Shown in pieces: positions 1 to 8,196 of a stretch of 64,000 nt of DNA (position 1 is its first letter; every line of letters begins with the position of its first letter). The position numbers and the translations under genes were made by a program. The stretch comes from Palsa-504 sp963808615. Lineage in GTDB: Bacteria > Actinomycetota > Actinomycetes > Streptosporangiales > Streptosporangiaceae. Below the pieces are notes generated by a model. That model was given only the letters and a program-made list of their open reading frames with translations. It made no database searches and had not been told where the DNA came from. The DNA is taken from assembly GCA_963808615.1 (NCBI GenBank), contig CAWEGV010000011.1:558001-622000 (forward strand), written 5' to 3'.

Positions 1-545
1 AGCGCCTCGTCGGCGTAGATGTTTCCGACGCCGCTGATCATCGACTGGTCGAGCAGGGCGCGCTTGAGCCCGGTGCGGCGGCCACGCAGCCGCCGGGCCA
101 GGGCCGCGGGGTCGAAGGCCGGCTCGAACGGATCCGGCGCGATGTGGGCGATCGGCGCGGGAAGCTCGGCGCCGTCCCGTACCACGCACATGTGCCCGAA
201 CGTCCGCTGATCGGTGAAGCGCAGGTCGGGACCGGCGTCGGAGAACGTGAACCAGATCCGCACGTGCGGGGAGACCGGTCGTTCCGGCTCGCCGACCAGC
301 AGTTGCCCGCTCATGCCGAGGTGGGCGAGCAACGCGTCCTCGCCCACCGACATCCACAGGTACTTGCCCCGCCGCCGGGCGCTGTCCAGGCTGCGCCCGG
401 CCAGCGCGGAGCCGAACTCCTCCGAGCCTGCCAGGTGCCTGCGCACCGCGCGCGGGTGCAGCACGCGGACGGTGTCGATGGTCCGCCCGATGACATGGCG
501 CTCCAGGCCGCGGCGAACGGTTTCGACCTCGGGTAGCTCGGGCAC
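1..545 (-). CDS. mutM: Formamidopyrimidine-DNA glycosylase MutM, C-terminus outside window
   Basis: Bifunctional DNA glycosylase/AP lyase that removes oxidised purines such as 8-oxoguanine. The protein starts at a GTG (543-545) and begins V-PELPEVETVRRGL. In this family the initiator is removed and the following Pro is the nucleophile; the conserved PELPEVE is intact. Later family motifs are visible (GRRGKYLW-like RRRGKYLWM, HLGMSGQL, IGNIYADEA-like VGNIYADEA). The helix-two-turn-helix end and the zinc finger lie beyond the left edge. The start sits three bases after the rnc stop, so it is probably cotranscribed and translationally coupled with rnc. Confidence 0.93.
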   Translation of the reverse strand, partial: MPELPEVETVRRGLERHVIGRTIDTVRVLHPRAVRRHLAGSEEFGSALAGRSLDSARRRGKYLWMSVGEDALLAHLGMSGQLLVGEPERPVSPHVRIWFTFSDAGPDLRFTDQRTFGHMCVVRDGAELPAPIAHIAPDPFEPAFDPAALARRLRGRRTGLKRALLDQSMISGVGNIYADEA

Positions 546-548
546 CGC

Positions 549-1352
549 TCAGCGCTCCTGCGCGGGACCGCCCGCCTCCCCATCGCGGTTACCTGAGCCG
601 TCCGGGCCCGGCCCGTCGCCCTTTGATCCCCCGGATTCCGCGTTGAGGGTGTTCCAGGCCGCCTCGGCCGCGTGCTGTTCGGCCTCTTTCTTCGAGTGCC
701 CCTCGCCGGAGCCCAGCTCTCGTCCGCCCACGATGACCACGGCCTGGAACGACTTCTGGTGATCCGGGCCGCTCTCCCCGACCTTGTACTCGGGGACCCC
801 GAGCAGGCGGGCCGCGGTCAGTTCCTGCAGCGAGGTCTTCCAGTCCAGGCCGGCCCCCAGCCGGGCCGACCTGGCGATGACCGGGTCGAACAGGCGGTGC
901 ACCAGCGCGCTGGCTTCATCCAGGCCGCAGTCGATGTACACCGCGCCGATGACCGCCTCCAGGGTGTCGGCCAGGATCGATGACTTGTTGCGGCCGCCGG
1001 TGAATTCCTCGCCCCGGCCCAGCCTGACGTAGGAGCCCAGGCTCAGGTCCCTGGCCACCTCGGCCAGGGCACGCATCTGGACCACCGCGGCGCGGAGCTT
1101 GGCCAGCTGCCCCTCGGGCAGGTTCGGATAGCGGCGGAACAACGTGTCGGTCACGACCAGCCCGAGAACCGAGTCGCCGAGGAACTCCAGCCGCTCGTTA
1201 GTGGGCGGGTTGTCGTTCTCGTAGGCGTAGGAGCGATGCGTGAGCGCGCGCTCGAGCGACAAGGGCATGATGGGCACGCCGAGAGCATGCTGCAGCTCGG
1301 CGGGGTCCTGTCCGGCCTTGCCGCCGTCCAAGCTCTGGCTCACGGCGCTCAC
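549..1352 (-). CDS. rnc: Ribonuclease III
   Basis: Double-strand-specific endoribonuclease for rRNA and mRNA processing. The 267-residue protein has the signature NERLEFLGDSVL at residues 52-63 and the second catalytic block DTLEAVIGA near 129-137 (Asp60, Asp129 and Glu132 are the likely metal ligands). A double-stranded RNA-binding domain lies at about 169-237, followed by a disordered Gly/Ser/Asp-rich tail of about 30 residues. It lies in the order rpmF-rnc-mutM that is usual in actinobacteria. Confidence 0.96.
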   Translation of the reverse strand: MSAVSQSLDGGKAGQDPAELQHALGVPIMPLSLERALTHRSYAYENDNPPTNERLEFLGDSVLGLVVTDTLFRRYPNLPEGQLAKLRAAVVQMRALAEVARDLSLGSYVRLGRGEEFTGGRNKSSILADTLEAVIGAVYIDCGLDEASALVHRLFDPVIARSARLGAGLDWKTSLQELTAARLLGVPEYKVGESGPDHQKSFQAVVIVGGRELGSGEGHSKKEAEQHAAEAAWNTLNAESGGSKGDGPGPDGSGNRDGEAGGPAQER

Positions 1353-1362
1353 CGCGTCCTGT

Positions 1363-1539
1363 TCAGGACGGCTTGACGACCTGGCGGCGCCGGTACGTGC
1401 CGCACGTCGGGCAGGCCACGTGGGGCAGCTTGGGCTCGTGACACTGCGGGCAGCTCACCAGCGTCGGCGCGGTAGTCTTCCAGTTCGAGCGTCGTGATCG
1501 GGTGTTGCTGCGGGACATCCTCCGCTTGGGAACCGCCAC
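1363..1539 (-). CDS. rpmF: 50S ribosomal protein L32, zinc-ribbon type
   Basis: A 58-residue protein starting with GTG (VAVPKRRMSRSNTR). It carries two CxxC pairs (Cys30/33 and Cys43/46), so it is the zinc-binding form of L32. An AGGAGGG-type ribosome site lies just upstream of the GTG. It begins directly after the DUF177 gene, whose stop is two bases upstream; yceD-rpmF linkage is widespread in bacteria. Residues and length match the family. Confidence 0.95.
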   Translation of the reverse strand: MAVPKRRMSRSNTRSRRSNWKTTAPTLVSCPQCHEPKLPHVACPTCGTYRRRQVVKPS

Positions 1540-1540
1540 G

Positions 1541-2242
1541 TCAGCCCTCCTGTAGGTCGATGGCGCCGGCGGGCTGGCCCGGTTGTCTGGTCGCTTGGTC
1601 GTCGAACTGCCTGAGGGCGGCCCACCTGGGATCCGGCGCGCCCTCGTGCCGGTGACCGGGGCCCGCGTCGGCCAGCGGCACGCCGCACTCGACGCACAGC
1701 CCGGGGCAGTCGTCCCGGCACAGCGGCGACATCGGCAGCGCCAGCACTACCGCGTCCCGCAAGGCGGGCTCCAGGTCGAGCAGGTCGCCGTCGAGGTAGC
1801 GCGTGTCGTCGTCCTGCTCCTGGTATTCCTCATGCCGTTCGTGATGGTCGTACAGGTCGTGCTTGTCGTGCGTGTCGTGCGCCCTGCGGCCGTCGCGGCT
1901 CTCGCGGCTCTCGCGAGATCCGCGGGGGCGCTCGTCACCGTACAGGTAGAGCTCGGTAAAGCTGGCCGTCACCGTGCCGGCCACCGGGGCCAGGCAGCGG
2001 GCGCACTCGCCGGCCAGCGGGGCGGTCGCGGACCCGGTGACGAGAATGCCTTCGGCCACCGCCTCGAACCGTAGGTCGAGCTCGACGCTGGCGCCGACGG
2101 GCACGCTGGCCAGGTCAAGGCGCAGGTCCTCGGGGGCCGGGACGGTCAGCTGAACGTCCCGCGCGGAGCCCGCCTGACGGCTGAGCGAGCGCATGTCGAA
2201 GACAAGCGCGCCACGGTGTGCGTTGGTGCGTGTATTGGGCAT
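1541..2242 (-). CDS. DUF177 (YceD) family protein, 23S rRNA accumulation factor
   Basis: Member of the YceD/DUF177 family usually encoded just before rpmF and implicated in 23S rRNA accumulation or large-subunit assembly. The chosen ATG gives 233 residues beginning MPNTRTNAHRG; a TTG 69 bases upstream is open but unlikely. A CARC pair and a C-terminal CRDDCPGLCVECG cluster probably bind metal. Between the two halves is an unusual charged insert of about 40 residues rich in His, Asp, Glu and Arg (with HDTHDKHD and HHERHEEY-like stretches), partly encoded by short tandem repeats near 1795-1920. The family core is recognisable; the insert is not typical. Confidence 0.88.
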   Translation of the reverse strand: MPNTRTNAHRGALVFDMRSLSRQAGSARDVQLTVPAPEDLRLDLASVPVGASVELDLRFEAVAEGILVTGSATAPLAGECARCLAPVAGTVTASFTELYLYGDERPRGSRESRESRDGRRAHDTHDKHDLYDHHERHEEYQEQDDDTRYLDGDLLDLEPALRDAVVLALPMSPLCRDDCPGLCVECGVPLADAGPGHRHEGAPDPRWAALRQFDDQATRQPGQPAGAIDLQEG

Positions 2243-2368
2243 GACAGTGAACTCGTGAATAGCGATGCAGAACCGAGCGCTTAGCCTACCGGCGGCAGGC
2301 GGTAATCCCAACTTGACGGGGCCGGACCCGTGGCCCGCGGCCGGCCGGGGCCGGACCCGTGAGCCCGG

Positions 2369-2848
2369 TTACTGCTCAGCCAGGCGTTCACGCAGCCGGG
2401 CCAGCACGGCCTCGGGAACCAGCCCGCTGACGTCCCCGCCGTAACTGGCGATCTCCTTCACCAGGCTCGAGCGCAGGAAGGAGTACAGCGGATTGGTGGT
2501 CATGAACAGCGTCTCGACCTTCGCCATCCGGTAGTTCATCTGCGCCATCTGCATTTCGTACTCGAAGTCGCTGACGGCCCGCAGCCCCTTGATCACCGCG
2601 GTGATGCCGTTGGCCGTGCAGAAGTCCACCAGCAGCCCGTGGAACCGGTCGATCCTGACGTTCCCGTAGCCGCTGGTGACCTCGCGCAGCATCTCGACCC
2701 GCTCGTCCACGGTGAACAGGCTGTGCTTGGTCACGTTGATCAGCACGGCCACGGTCACCTCGTCGTACAGCCCGGCCGCACGGCCGATGATGTCGAGGTG
2801 ACCGTTGGTGACCGGATCGAAGGAGCCAGGACAGACGACGCGTCGCAC
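2369..2848 (-). CDS. coaD: Phosphopantetheine adenylyltransferase
   Basis: Transfers AMP from ATP to 4'-phosphopantetheine, the penultimate step of coenzyme A synthesis. The 159-residue protein starts with GTG (VRRVVCPGSFDP). It has the nucleotidyltransferase TNGH motif at residues 14-17 and the C-terminal RSSLVKE signature. Length and motifs are canonical. It lies downstream of rsmD on the same strand, the usual rsmD-coaD pair, with a GGAAGGGG ribosome site before the start. Confidence 0.97.
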   Translation of the reverse strand: MRRVVCPGSFDPVTNGHLDIIGRAAGLYDEVTVAVLINVTKHSLFTVDERVEMLREVTSGYGNVRIDRFHGLLVDFCTANGITAVIKGLRAVSDFEYEMQMAQMNYRMAKVETLFMTTNPLYSFLRSSLVKEIASYGGDVSGLVPEAVLARLRERLAEQ

Positions 2849-2868
2849 GCGGTGCCACCCCTTCCCTG

Positions 2869-3462
2869 CTAGCCTCGGGCCTGAGCGCGACCGTACCAGA
2901 AGGTCGCCTCGCCGTACCGGCGAGCCCGGTCCTCCGCGAAGCCCTCTGGCCAGCGCACCGGGCCGGACCGGGTGGCACGCTCCACGATGACCAGCGCCCC
3001 CCGGGCCAGCCAGGCCCGGTCCGCGGTGCCCGCCCCGGCCACCAGCGACAGCATCGCGGACACCTCCCGGTCGGCCAGCGCGTACGGCGGGTCGGCGAAC
3101 ACCATGTCGTACCGGCCGTCCGCGGGCGCGGGCCCGCGGGCGAGCACCCGCTCGACCCGGTCGGTGATCACCTCGGCGCCGGCCAGGCCGATCGCCTCGA
3201 TGTTCTCCCGGATCACGCGGGCCGCCCGGGCCCCGGATTCCACCAGCAGTACGTGCCCGGCACCACGGGACAAGGCCTCCAGCCCGACAGCGCCAGATCC
3301 GGCGTACAGGTCAAGTACGCGCGCCCCGGCCAGCGATCCCATGATCGAGGTGACGGTGGCGAACAGCCCTTCCCTGGCGCGGTCACTCGTCGGCCGGGTG
3401 TCCCGTCCGGCCGGGACGGCCAGCCGCCGCCCGCCCGCCTCGCCGGCGATGACGCGTGCCAC
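2869..3462 (-). CDS. rsmD: 16S rRNA (guanine966-N2)-methyltransferase
   Basis: S-adenosylmethionine-dependent methyltransferase for G966 of 16S rRNA. From the GTG at 3462 the protein reads VARVIAGEAGGRRL, matching family N-termini; a GTG five codons upstream (3477) is also open. SAM motif I DLYAGSG is at residues 51-57 and the catalytic DPPY at 124-127. It lies 20 bases before coaD and downstream of recG on the same strand, probably one operon. Confidence 0.94.
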   Translation of the reverse strand: MARVIAGEAGGRRLAVPAGRDTRPTSDRAREGLFATVTSIMGSLAGARVLDLYAGSGAVGLEALSRGAGHVLLVESGARAARVIRENIEAIGLAGAEVITDRVERVLARGPAPADGRYDMVFADPPYALADREVSAMLSLVAGAGTADRAWLARGALVIVERATRSGPVRWPEGFAEDRARRYGEATFWYGRAQARG

Positions 3463-3503
3463 CCCTTCAGTGTGCACGCCCGGGGCCTACCGCGCCGGGC
3501 GGC

Positions 3504-5798
3504 TCAGGTCTTGTCCAGGTATTCGGCCTGGACGCCGAGCAGCTCGTCGATGGCGGCGCGCAGCGCGGGGTGGGCGGCCAGGTCCGGGTCGGCCGAGACG
3601 ACGGCCGTGGCGTCGTCCCTGGCCTGCCTGATCAGGTCTTCGTCGGCCAGCAGCCGGAGCAGCCGCAGGCTCGACTGCCGCCCGGCCTGGGCGGCGCCGA
3701 GCACGTCGCCCTCCCGGCGCTGCTCCAGGTCCAGCCGGGACAGCTTGAACCCGTCGAGCGTCGCGGCCACCGCGTCGAGCCGCTCCCGCGCCGGGCTGCC
3801 CTCCGGCGCCTCGGTGACCAGCAGGCATAGCCCCGGCGCGGTCCCGCGGCCCACCCGGCCCCGGAGCTGGTGCAGCTGGGACACGCCGAACCGCTCGGCG
3901 TCCATGATGACCATCACGGTAGCGGCAGGCACGTCGACCCCGACCTCGATCACGGTGGTGGCCACCAGGACGCCGATCTCGCCCGCGGAGAACTCGCGCA
4001 TCACCCGGTCCTTCTCCTCCGGGTGCAGCCGGCCGTGCAGGATACCCAGCCGCAGCCCGGCCAGCGGGCCCGCGTCCAGCGTCGCGGCTACGTCGAGCAC
4101 CGACAGCGGCTGCCGCCGGCCCAGGACCACCCCGCGCGGGATGCCGCCGGTCATGTCCACGCCCCCGAAGTCCTCCTCATCGGGATAACCGGCCTGGTCA
4201 GGAGCATCGGGGTCCGGGCCGTCGCCGATACGCGGGCAGACCACGTAGGCCTGCTGGCCCCGGCCGACTTCCTCCCTGACCCGCTCCCAGGCCCGCTCCA
4301 GGTACCTGGGCTTGTCGGCCGCCGGCACCACGTGCGTGGCGATGGCCGACCGACCGGCGGGCAGCTCGGTCAGCGTGGAGGTCTCCAGGTCGCCGTAGAC
4401 GGTCATCGCGACCGTCCTGGGTATCGGCGTCGCGGTCATGACCAGGACGTGCGGCCGGGCCTCCGCCGCCTTGGCGCGCAGCGCGTCCCGCTGCTCCACG
4501 CCGAACCTGTGCTGCTCGTCGATGACCACCAGGCCGAGATCGGCGAACTGGACCTGCTCCTCCAGCAGCGCGTGGGTCCCGATGACGATGCCGGCGTCGC
4601 CGGTGAAGACGTCGGACAGCGCTGACCGGCGCGCTGCGGCCCCCGCCGACCCGGTGAGCAGCGCGACGCTGGTGGCGTGCTCGGCCGCGCCGAGCTGCCC
4701 TCCCTGGGCCAGCGGGCCGAGCATGTCGGTGATGGACCGGTAGTGCTGCTGGGCCAGCACCTCAGTCGGCGCCAGCAGGGCGGCCTGACCGCCCGCGTCG
4801 ACCACCTGGAGCATGGCCCGGATGGCGATCACGGTCTTGCCCGAGCCCACCTCCCCCTGCAGCAGCCGGTGCATCGGGTAGGCGCAGGCCAGCTCTTCGG
4901 CGATGGTCTCGCCCACCGCCACCTGGCCCGCGGTGAGCGTGAACGGCAGCCGGGCGTCGAACTCCTCGGCGATGCCTCCGGCCACGCGCGGCCGCGGCAT
5001 GGCGGGCATGGCGGCCGCCGCCAGGCGGCGCTGGGCCAGCGCCGCCTGCAGCATGAATGCCTCGTCCCACTTGAGCCGCTCGCGGGCCCGGTCCCGGTCC
5101 GCCCAGTCCAGCGGCCGGTGAATGGCCCGGATCGCCTCGGCCCGCCCGGCCAGCCCGTACCGCTGGATGAGCTCAGCTGGCAGCGGGTCCTGGCCGGCAT
5201 CGAGCGTGTCGAGCGCGGTCCGGACCGACTTGGCGATGCGCCAGGACGGGAACTTCGCGCTAGCCGGGTACACGGGAATCAGCTCGGCCGCGAACTCGGC
5301 GGCCAGCTCCGGGGTCAGGTCGGCGTTGGGCGGCGCCCCGGGCAGCATCTCGCACTCGGGATGGACCAGCTGCCGGCGGCCGCGGAAGCTGGACACGGTG
5401 CCCGCGAACATGCCGATCATGCCGGGCACGAGCTCGTTCAGCCACCGGGGCCTCCGCCGGTTATTGAAGAAGAACGTCAGGACCAGCCGGGCCTGGTCGT
5501 CCGTGACGATCACCTCGGTGCGGCTCCGGCGTCCCTGGCCCGGCAGCGACGGCAGCGGATGGTCGGCCACCATCACCACCCGCGCCAGGACGGTGACGTG
5601 GTCGCCTTCGCGCAGCGAGGACAGGTCGGTCAGCTCGCCGCGGGTGTAATAGCGGCGCGGGTAGTGCCGCAGCAGATCGCCGACTGTCCGCAGGCCGAAG
5701 ACGTCCTCGAGCGCCTTGCCGGTCTTGGGGCCCAGCGCCCGGTCCAGCGGTTCGCGGAGCGTGGTCACACCTGGCAGCATAGAAGCGACCGCTGACAT
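3504..5798 (-). CDS. recG: ATP-dependent DNA helicase RecG
   Basis: Branch-migrating helicase that reverses stalled forks. From the chosen ATG the protein has 764 residues. It contains an N-terminal wedge OB-fold, Walker A GEVGSGKT at about 315-322, the DEQH box at 427-430, TATPIPRT and the C-terminal QLRGRVGRG motif. The start is uncertain: the frame is open to an ATG at 5882, and ATGs at 5798 and 5780 are both plausible. Family N-termini begin near TTLREPLDRALG, and the longest form would leave almost no room for the divergent rpmB promoter. It heads the minus-strand recG-rsmD-coaD-...-mutM series. Confidence 0.95.
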   Translation of the reverse strand: MSAVASMLPGVTTLREPLDRALGPKTGKALEDVFGLRTVGDLLRHYPRRYYTRGELTDLSSLREGDHVTVLARVVMVADHPLPSLPGQGRRSRTEVIVTDDQARLVLTFFFNNRRRPRWLNELVPGMIGMFAGTVSSFRGRRQLVHPECEMLPGAPPNADLTPELAAEFAAELIPVYPASAKFPSWRIAKSVRTALDTLDAGQDPLPAELIQRYGLAGRAEAIRAIHRPLDWADRDRARERLKWDEAFMLQAALAQRRLAAAAMPAMPRPRVAGGIAEEFDARLPFTLTAGQVAVGETIAEELACAYPMHRLLQGEVGSGKTVIAIRAMLQVVDAGGQAALLAPTEVLAQQHYRSITDMLGPLAQGGQLGAAEHATSVALLTGSAGAAARRSALSDVFTGDAGIVIGTHALLEEQVQFADLGLVVIDEQHRFGVEQRDALRAKAAEARPHVLVMTATPIPRTVAMTVYGDLETSTLTELPAGRSAIATHVVPAADKPRYLERAWERVREEVGRGQQAYVVCPRIGDGPDPDAPDQAGYPDEEDFGGVDMTGGIPRGVVLGRRQPLSVLDVAATLDAGPLAGLRLGILHGRLHPEEKDRVMREFSAGEIGVLVATTVIEVGVDVPAATVMVIMDAERFGVSQLHQLRGRVGRGTAPGLCLLVTEAPEGSPARERLDAVAATLDGFKLSRLDLEQRREGDVLGAAQAGRQSSLRLLRLLADEDLIRQARDDATAVVSADPDLAAHPALRAAIDELLGVQAEYLDKT

Positions 5799-5916
5799 CA
5801 CACCGCTCAGTTCGCGCCGGAGCCGCGGCATCGGGTAAGCTTCGACGGCTGCCGGAACCGCCCAGGAGCGGCCGGCCCGCACTCAGCATCCGTCACCGGA
5901 ATCAATGGAGCGAACC

Positions 5917-6102
5917 GTGGCTGCCGTCTGCGACATCTGCGGCAAGGGGCCGGGCTTCGGCAAAAACGTCTCGTTCTCCCACCGCCGCACTCCCCGCCGC
6001 TGGAACCCGAACATCCAGCGCAGGCGCGTCGTGGTGGGCGGCACGCCCAAGCGCCTGTACGTCTGCACCTCGTGCATCAAGGCGGGCAAGGTCACCCGCT
6101 AG
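5917..6102 (+). CDS. rpmB: 50S ribosomal protein L28, zinc-binding type
   Basis: A 61-residue L28 starting at GTG (VAAVCDICGKGPGFG). The start is fixed by a GGAG six bases upstream (5907-5910); an in-frame ATG at 5905 overlaps that site and is unlikely. CDIC and CTSC pairs show it is the zinc-containing paralog. Its TAG stop (6100-6102) overlaps the restored TAG of the convergent thiL (6099-6101) through a shared CTAG. The unrestored thiL frame runs antisense through the whole gene. Confidence 0.95.
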   Translation: MAAVCDICGKGPGFGKNVSFSHRRTPRRWNPNIQRRRVVVGGTPKRLYVCTSCIKAGKVTR

Positions 6103-7149
6103 CCCGGCGCGGAGCCTTCCGCTAAGCGGAAGTGGTCCCACGGCCGGCCCTGTCCACTCCCGGCCGTCCACCAGCACGCCCCGGCCCGGGCGCACCTCCC
6201 CGATCACGGTCCAGCCGGCCGGCAGCGCGACATCGGCACCGAACGTGGCCACCAGCGAGTGATCCTCACCGCCGGTAAGCACCCAGCGCAGCGCCTGAAG
6301 GGACGGCGCCTCGGCCTGCGGCGAGTCAGCCGATTCGGCCGTGACACCACCGCCCGTTCGGCCCTGGGCATCGTGACGGCGGGTACCGGCTACGGCGCGG
6401 GCCGCGGCGATCAGCGGCTCGCCGGGACCGAGCCGGTCGGTGGCCACGTCGATGAGCACGTCGCTGGCCTCCGCGACGTGCCCCAGGTCAGCCAGCAGGC
6501 CGTCGCTGATGTCGATCATGGCCGTGGCGCCGAGGCGCGCCGCCTCCGGGCCCGCAGGGTACGGCGGTGCTGGCCGCAGGTGCGCGGCCACCAGCGGCGC
6601 TGCCCCCGGCCGCGCGGAAAGCCCAGCAGACAGCAGGGCCAGCCCGGCCGCGGCGTGCCCGAGCGGGCCTGCCACCGCGACCCGGTCGCCGGGCACCGCG
6701 CCTGACCGCCGCACCGGGGCCCGGCCGGCCAGGTCACCCAGGCCGGTCACGGCGAGCAGCACGCACGAGGCCCGGGCGGTGTCCCCGCCGATCACGCTCG
6801 CGCCCGCCCGGGCGCACTCGGCCGCGAGCCCGGCCGCGAGCTCCCGGGCCCAGCTGACCGGCAGGTCCGGCGGCGCCGCCAGCGCGACCAGCAGCCCGGC
6901 AGGCTCCGCGCCCATGGCCGCCACGTCGGCCAGGCTCCTGGCCGCGGCCTTGCGGCCCACGTCCCCGGCGCCGGACCAGTCCCGGCGGAAGTGCTGCCCC
7001 TCGAGCAGGAAATCCGTGGTGGCCACCACCCGGCCGTCGGGCGCGGCCAGCACCGCCGCGTCGTCGCCGATCCCGACCAGCGCCCCTGGTGAGGGCGGAA
7101 GCCACGCCGACAGCGCCGCGATCAGGCCGAACTCACCCAGCTCGGCCAC
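6099..7149 (-). CDS. thiL: Thiamine-monophosphate kinase with 3'-terminal frameshift
   Basis: ATP-dependent kinase forming thiamine diphosphate from thiamine monophosphate. The start is GTG 7149 (VAELGEFGLI), preceded by an AGGAAGG site. Family motifs are present: GIGDDAAV, TTDFLLEG, KAAARSLADVAAMGA, IDISDGLLADL and LTGGEDH. As read, the frame passes the normal end and runs to a stop at 5902, antisense through rpmB. In the neighbouring frame the expected WDHF ending occurs right after DGREWTG. Removing one G from a GGG run (plus-strand CCC at 6148-6150) joins the frames and ends at TAG 6099. This is either a sequence error or a real mutation replacing the conserved C-terminus. Confidence 0.9.
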
Positions 7150-7274
7150 GGTCCCTTCCTCATCAGCAGCGATAATGTCCTCCGCGTGCCGGCATCGGTA
7201 CCACCGGTCTGGACCACTACGGTAGCGTGATCCTGAGGGGGCACCTGTCCCGTCATGGCCCCGGGAGGACCTCA

Positions 7275-7508
7275 ATGGTGGAGGCGTACATCCTCGTCCA
7301 GACCGAAGTCGGCAAGGCTGCCGACGTGGCCGCGCACATCGCGAAGATCCCCGGAGTCACGCAGGCCGAGGACGTCACCGGCCCGTACGACGTCATCGTG
7401 CGCGCGCAGTCGGACAACGTGGACGACCTGGGTCGGCTGGTCACCACGCAGATCCAGGCCGTGCCGGGGATCACCAGGACGCTCACCTGCCCCGTGGTGC
7501 ACATCTGA
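7275..7508 (+). CDS. Stand-alone Lrp/AsnC ligand-binding (RAM) domain protein
   Basis: A 77-residue protein (MVEAYILVQTEVGKAADV) that is just the C-terminal effector domain of Lrp/AsnC regulators, without a DNA-binding helix-turn-helix. Conserved stretches such as GPYDVIV and AQSDNVDDLG are clear. A GGGAGGA site lies 5 bases before the ATG. Such small proteins next to thiL are common in actinobacteria; they probably oligomerise and bind amino acids, but the role is unknown. Its last 26 bases overlap cofC on the other strand. Confidence 0.9.
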   Translation: MVEAYILVQTEVGKAADVAAHIAKIPGVTQAEDVTGPYDVIVRAQSDNVDDLGRLVTTQIQAVPGITRTLTCPVVHI

Positions 7509-8154
7509 GCAGCTCGGCCGCGAGGCGCGCGCTGTGCGGCCCGAGCCCGAGCGCGGCCGCGCCGCGAAGGTCGGCGGGCGTGTCCACGTCCCTGCGCAGT
7601 CCCGGTATGCCCTCCAGGTCGAGTTCTGCGGCGCCGCCCGTCGTGTGCCGCGCCCGCGACTCCGGCCCGAAGGCCGGCCGGAACGCCGCCCCCGGTGCCG
7701 CCGTGTACAGCGTGGTGCCGTCCCCGGCCGCGTCGGCCACGAAGGCCGTCGGCCAGCCGGAGGCGGCCCGCAGCGCCCGGCCGATCTCGGCCGGCCGCAG
7801 CGCGGGCAGGTCGGCGGACAGCGCGGCCGTCCCGCTTCCGGGCCAGCGCGCGGCGGCATGCGCGGCGCCGTGCCGCAGCGCCGCGTTCAAGCCGTCACCC
7901 GGCTCGTCCGGTACCACCAGGGCACCCAGCCCGGCCAGCGCGGCCTCCGCGGCCGGGTCATCGGTGATGACGATCACCCGGGCCGCCGCCTGGCAGGCCA
8001 GCACCGCGGTCACCGTGTCGCACGCCAGGGCGAGCGCCAGTTCGGCCCGGCGCGGCCCGGCCAGCCCGGCCAGCCGGGACTTGGCCCGGGCGAGCACCTT
8101 GACCGGCATCAGCACCGACCAGGTGATCGGGACATCATCGCTCACGTAGTTCAT
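7483..8154 (-). CDS. cofC: 2-phospho-L-lactate (phosphoenolpyruvate) guanylyltransferase
   Basis: Activates 2-phospholactate or phosphoenolpyruvate with GTP for coenzyme F420 side-chain synthesis (CofC/FbiD). The chosen ATG (8154, MNYVSDDVPIT) has GAGGCAGG directly upstream and gives 223 residues. The nucleotidyltransferase fold is indicated by the VLMPVKVLARAKSRL opening, SADLPALRP and the DVDTPADL ending. The overlap with the 3' end of the Lrp-domain gene is tail to tail. F420-dependent PPOX proteins at 36985 and 60195 are potential users of the cofactor. Confidence 0.93.
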   Translation of the reverse strand: MNYVSDDVPITWSVLMPVKVLARAKSRLAGLAGPRRAELALALACDTVTAVLACQAAARVIVITDDPAAEAALAGLGALVVPDEPGDGLNAALRHGAAHAAARWPGSGTAALSADLPALRPAEIGRALRAASGWPTAFVADAAGDGTTLYTAAPGAAFRPAFGPESRARHTTGGAAELDLEGIPGLRRDVDTPADLRGAAALGLGPHSARLAAELLRCAPRGR

Positions 8155-8196
8155 CCTGCCTCGACACCGGACCACCCGAACCAGGAGACTGAACCC

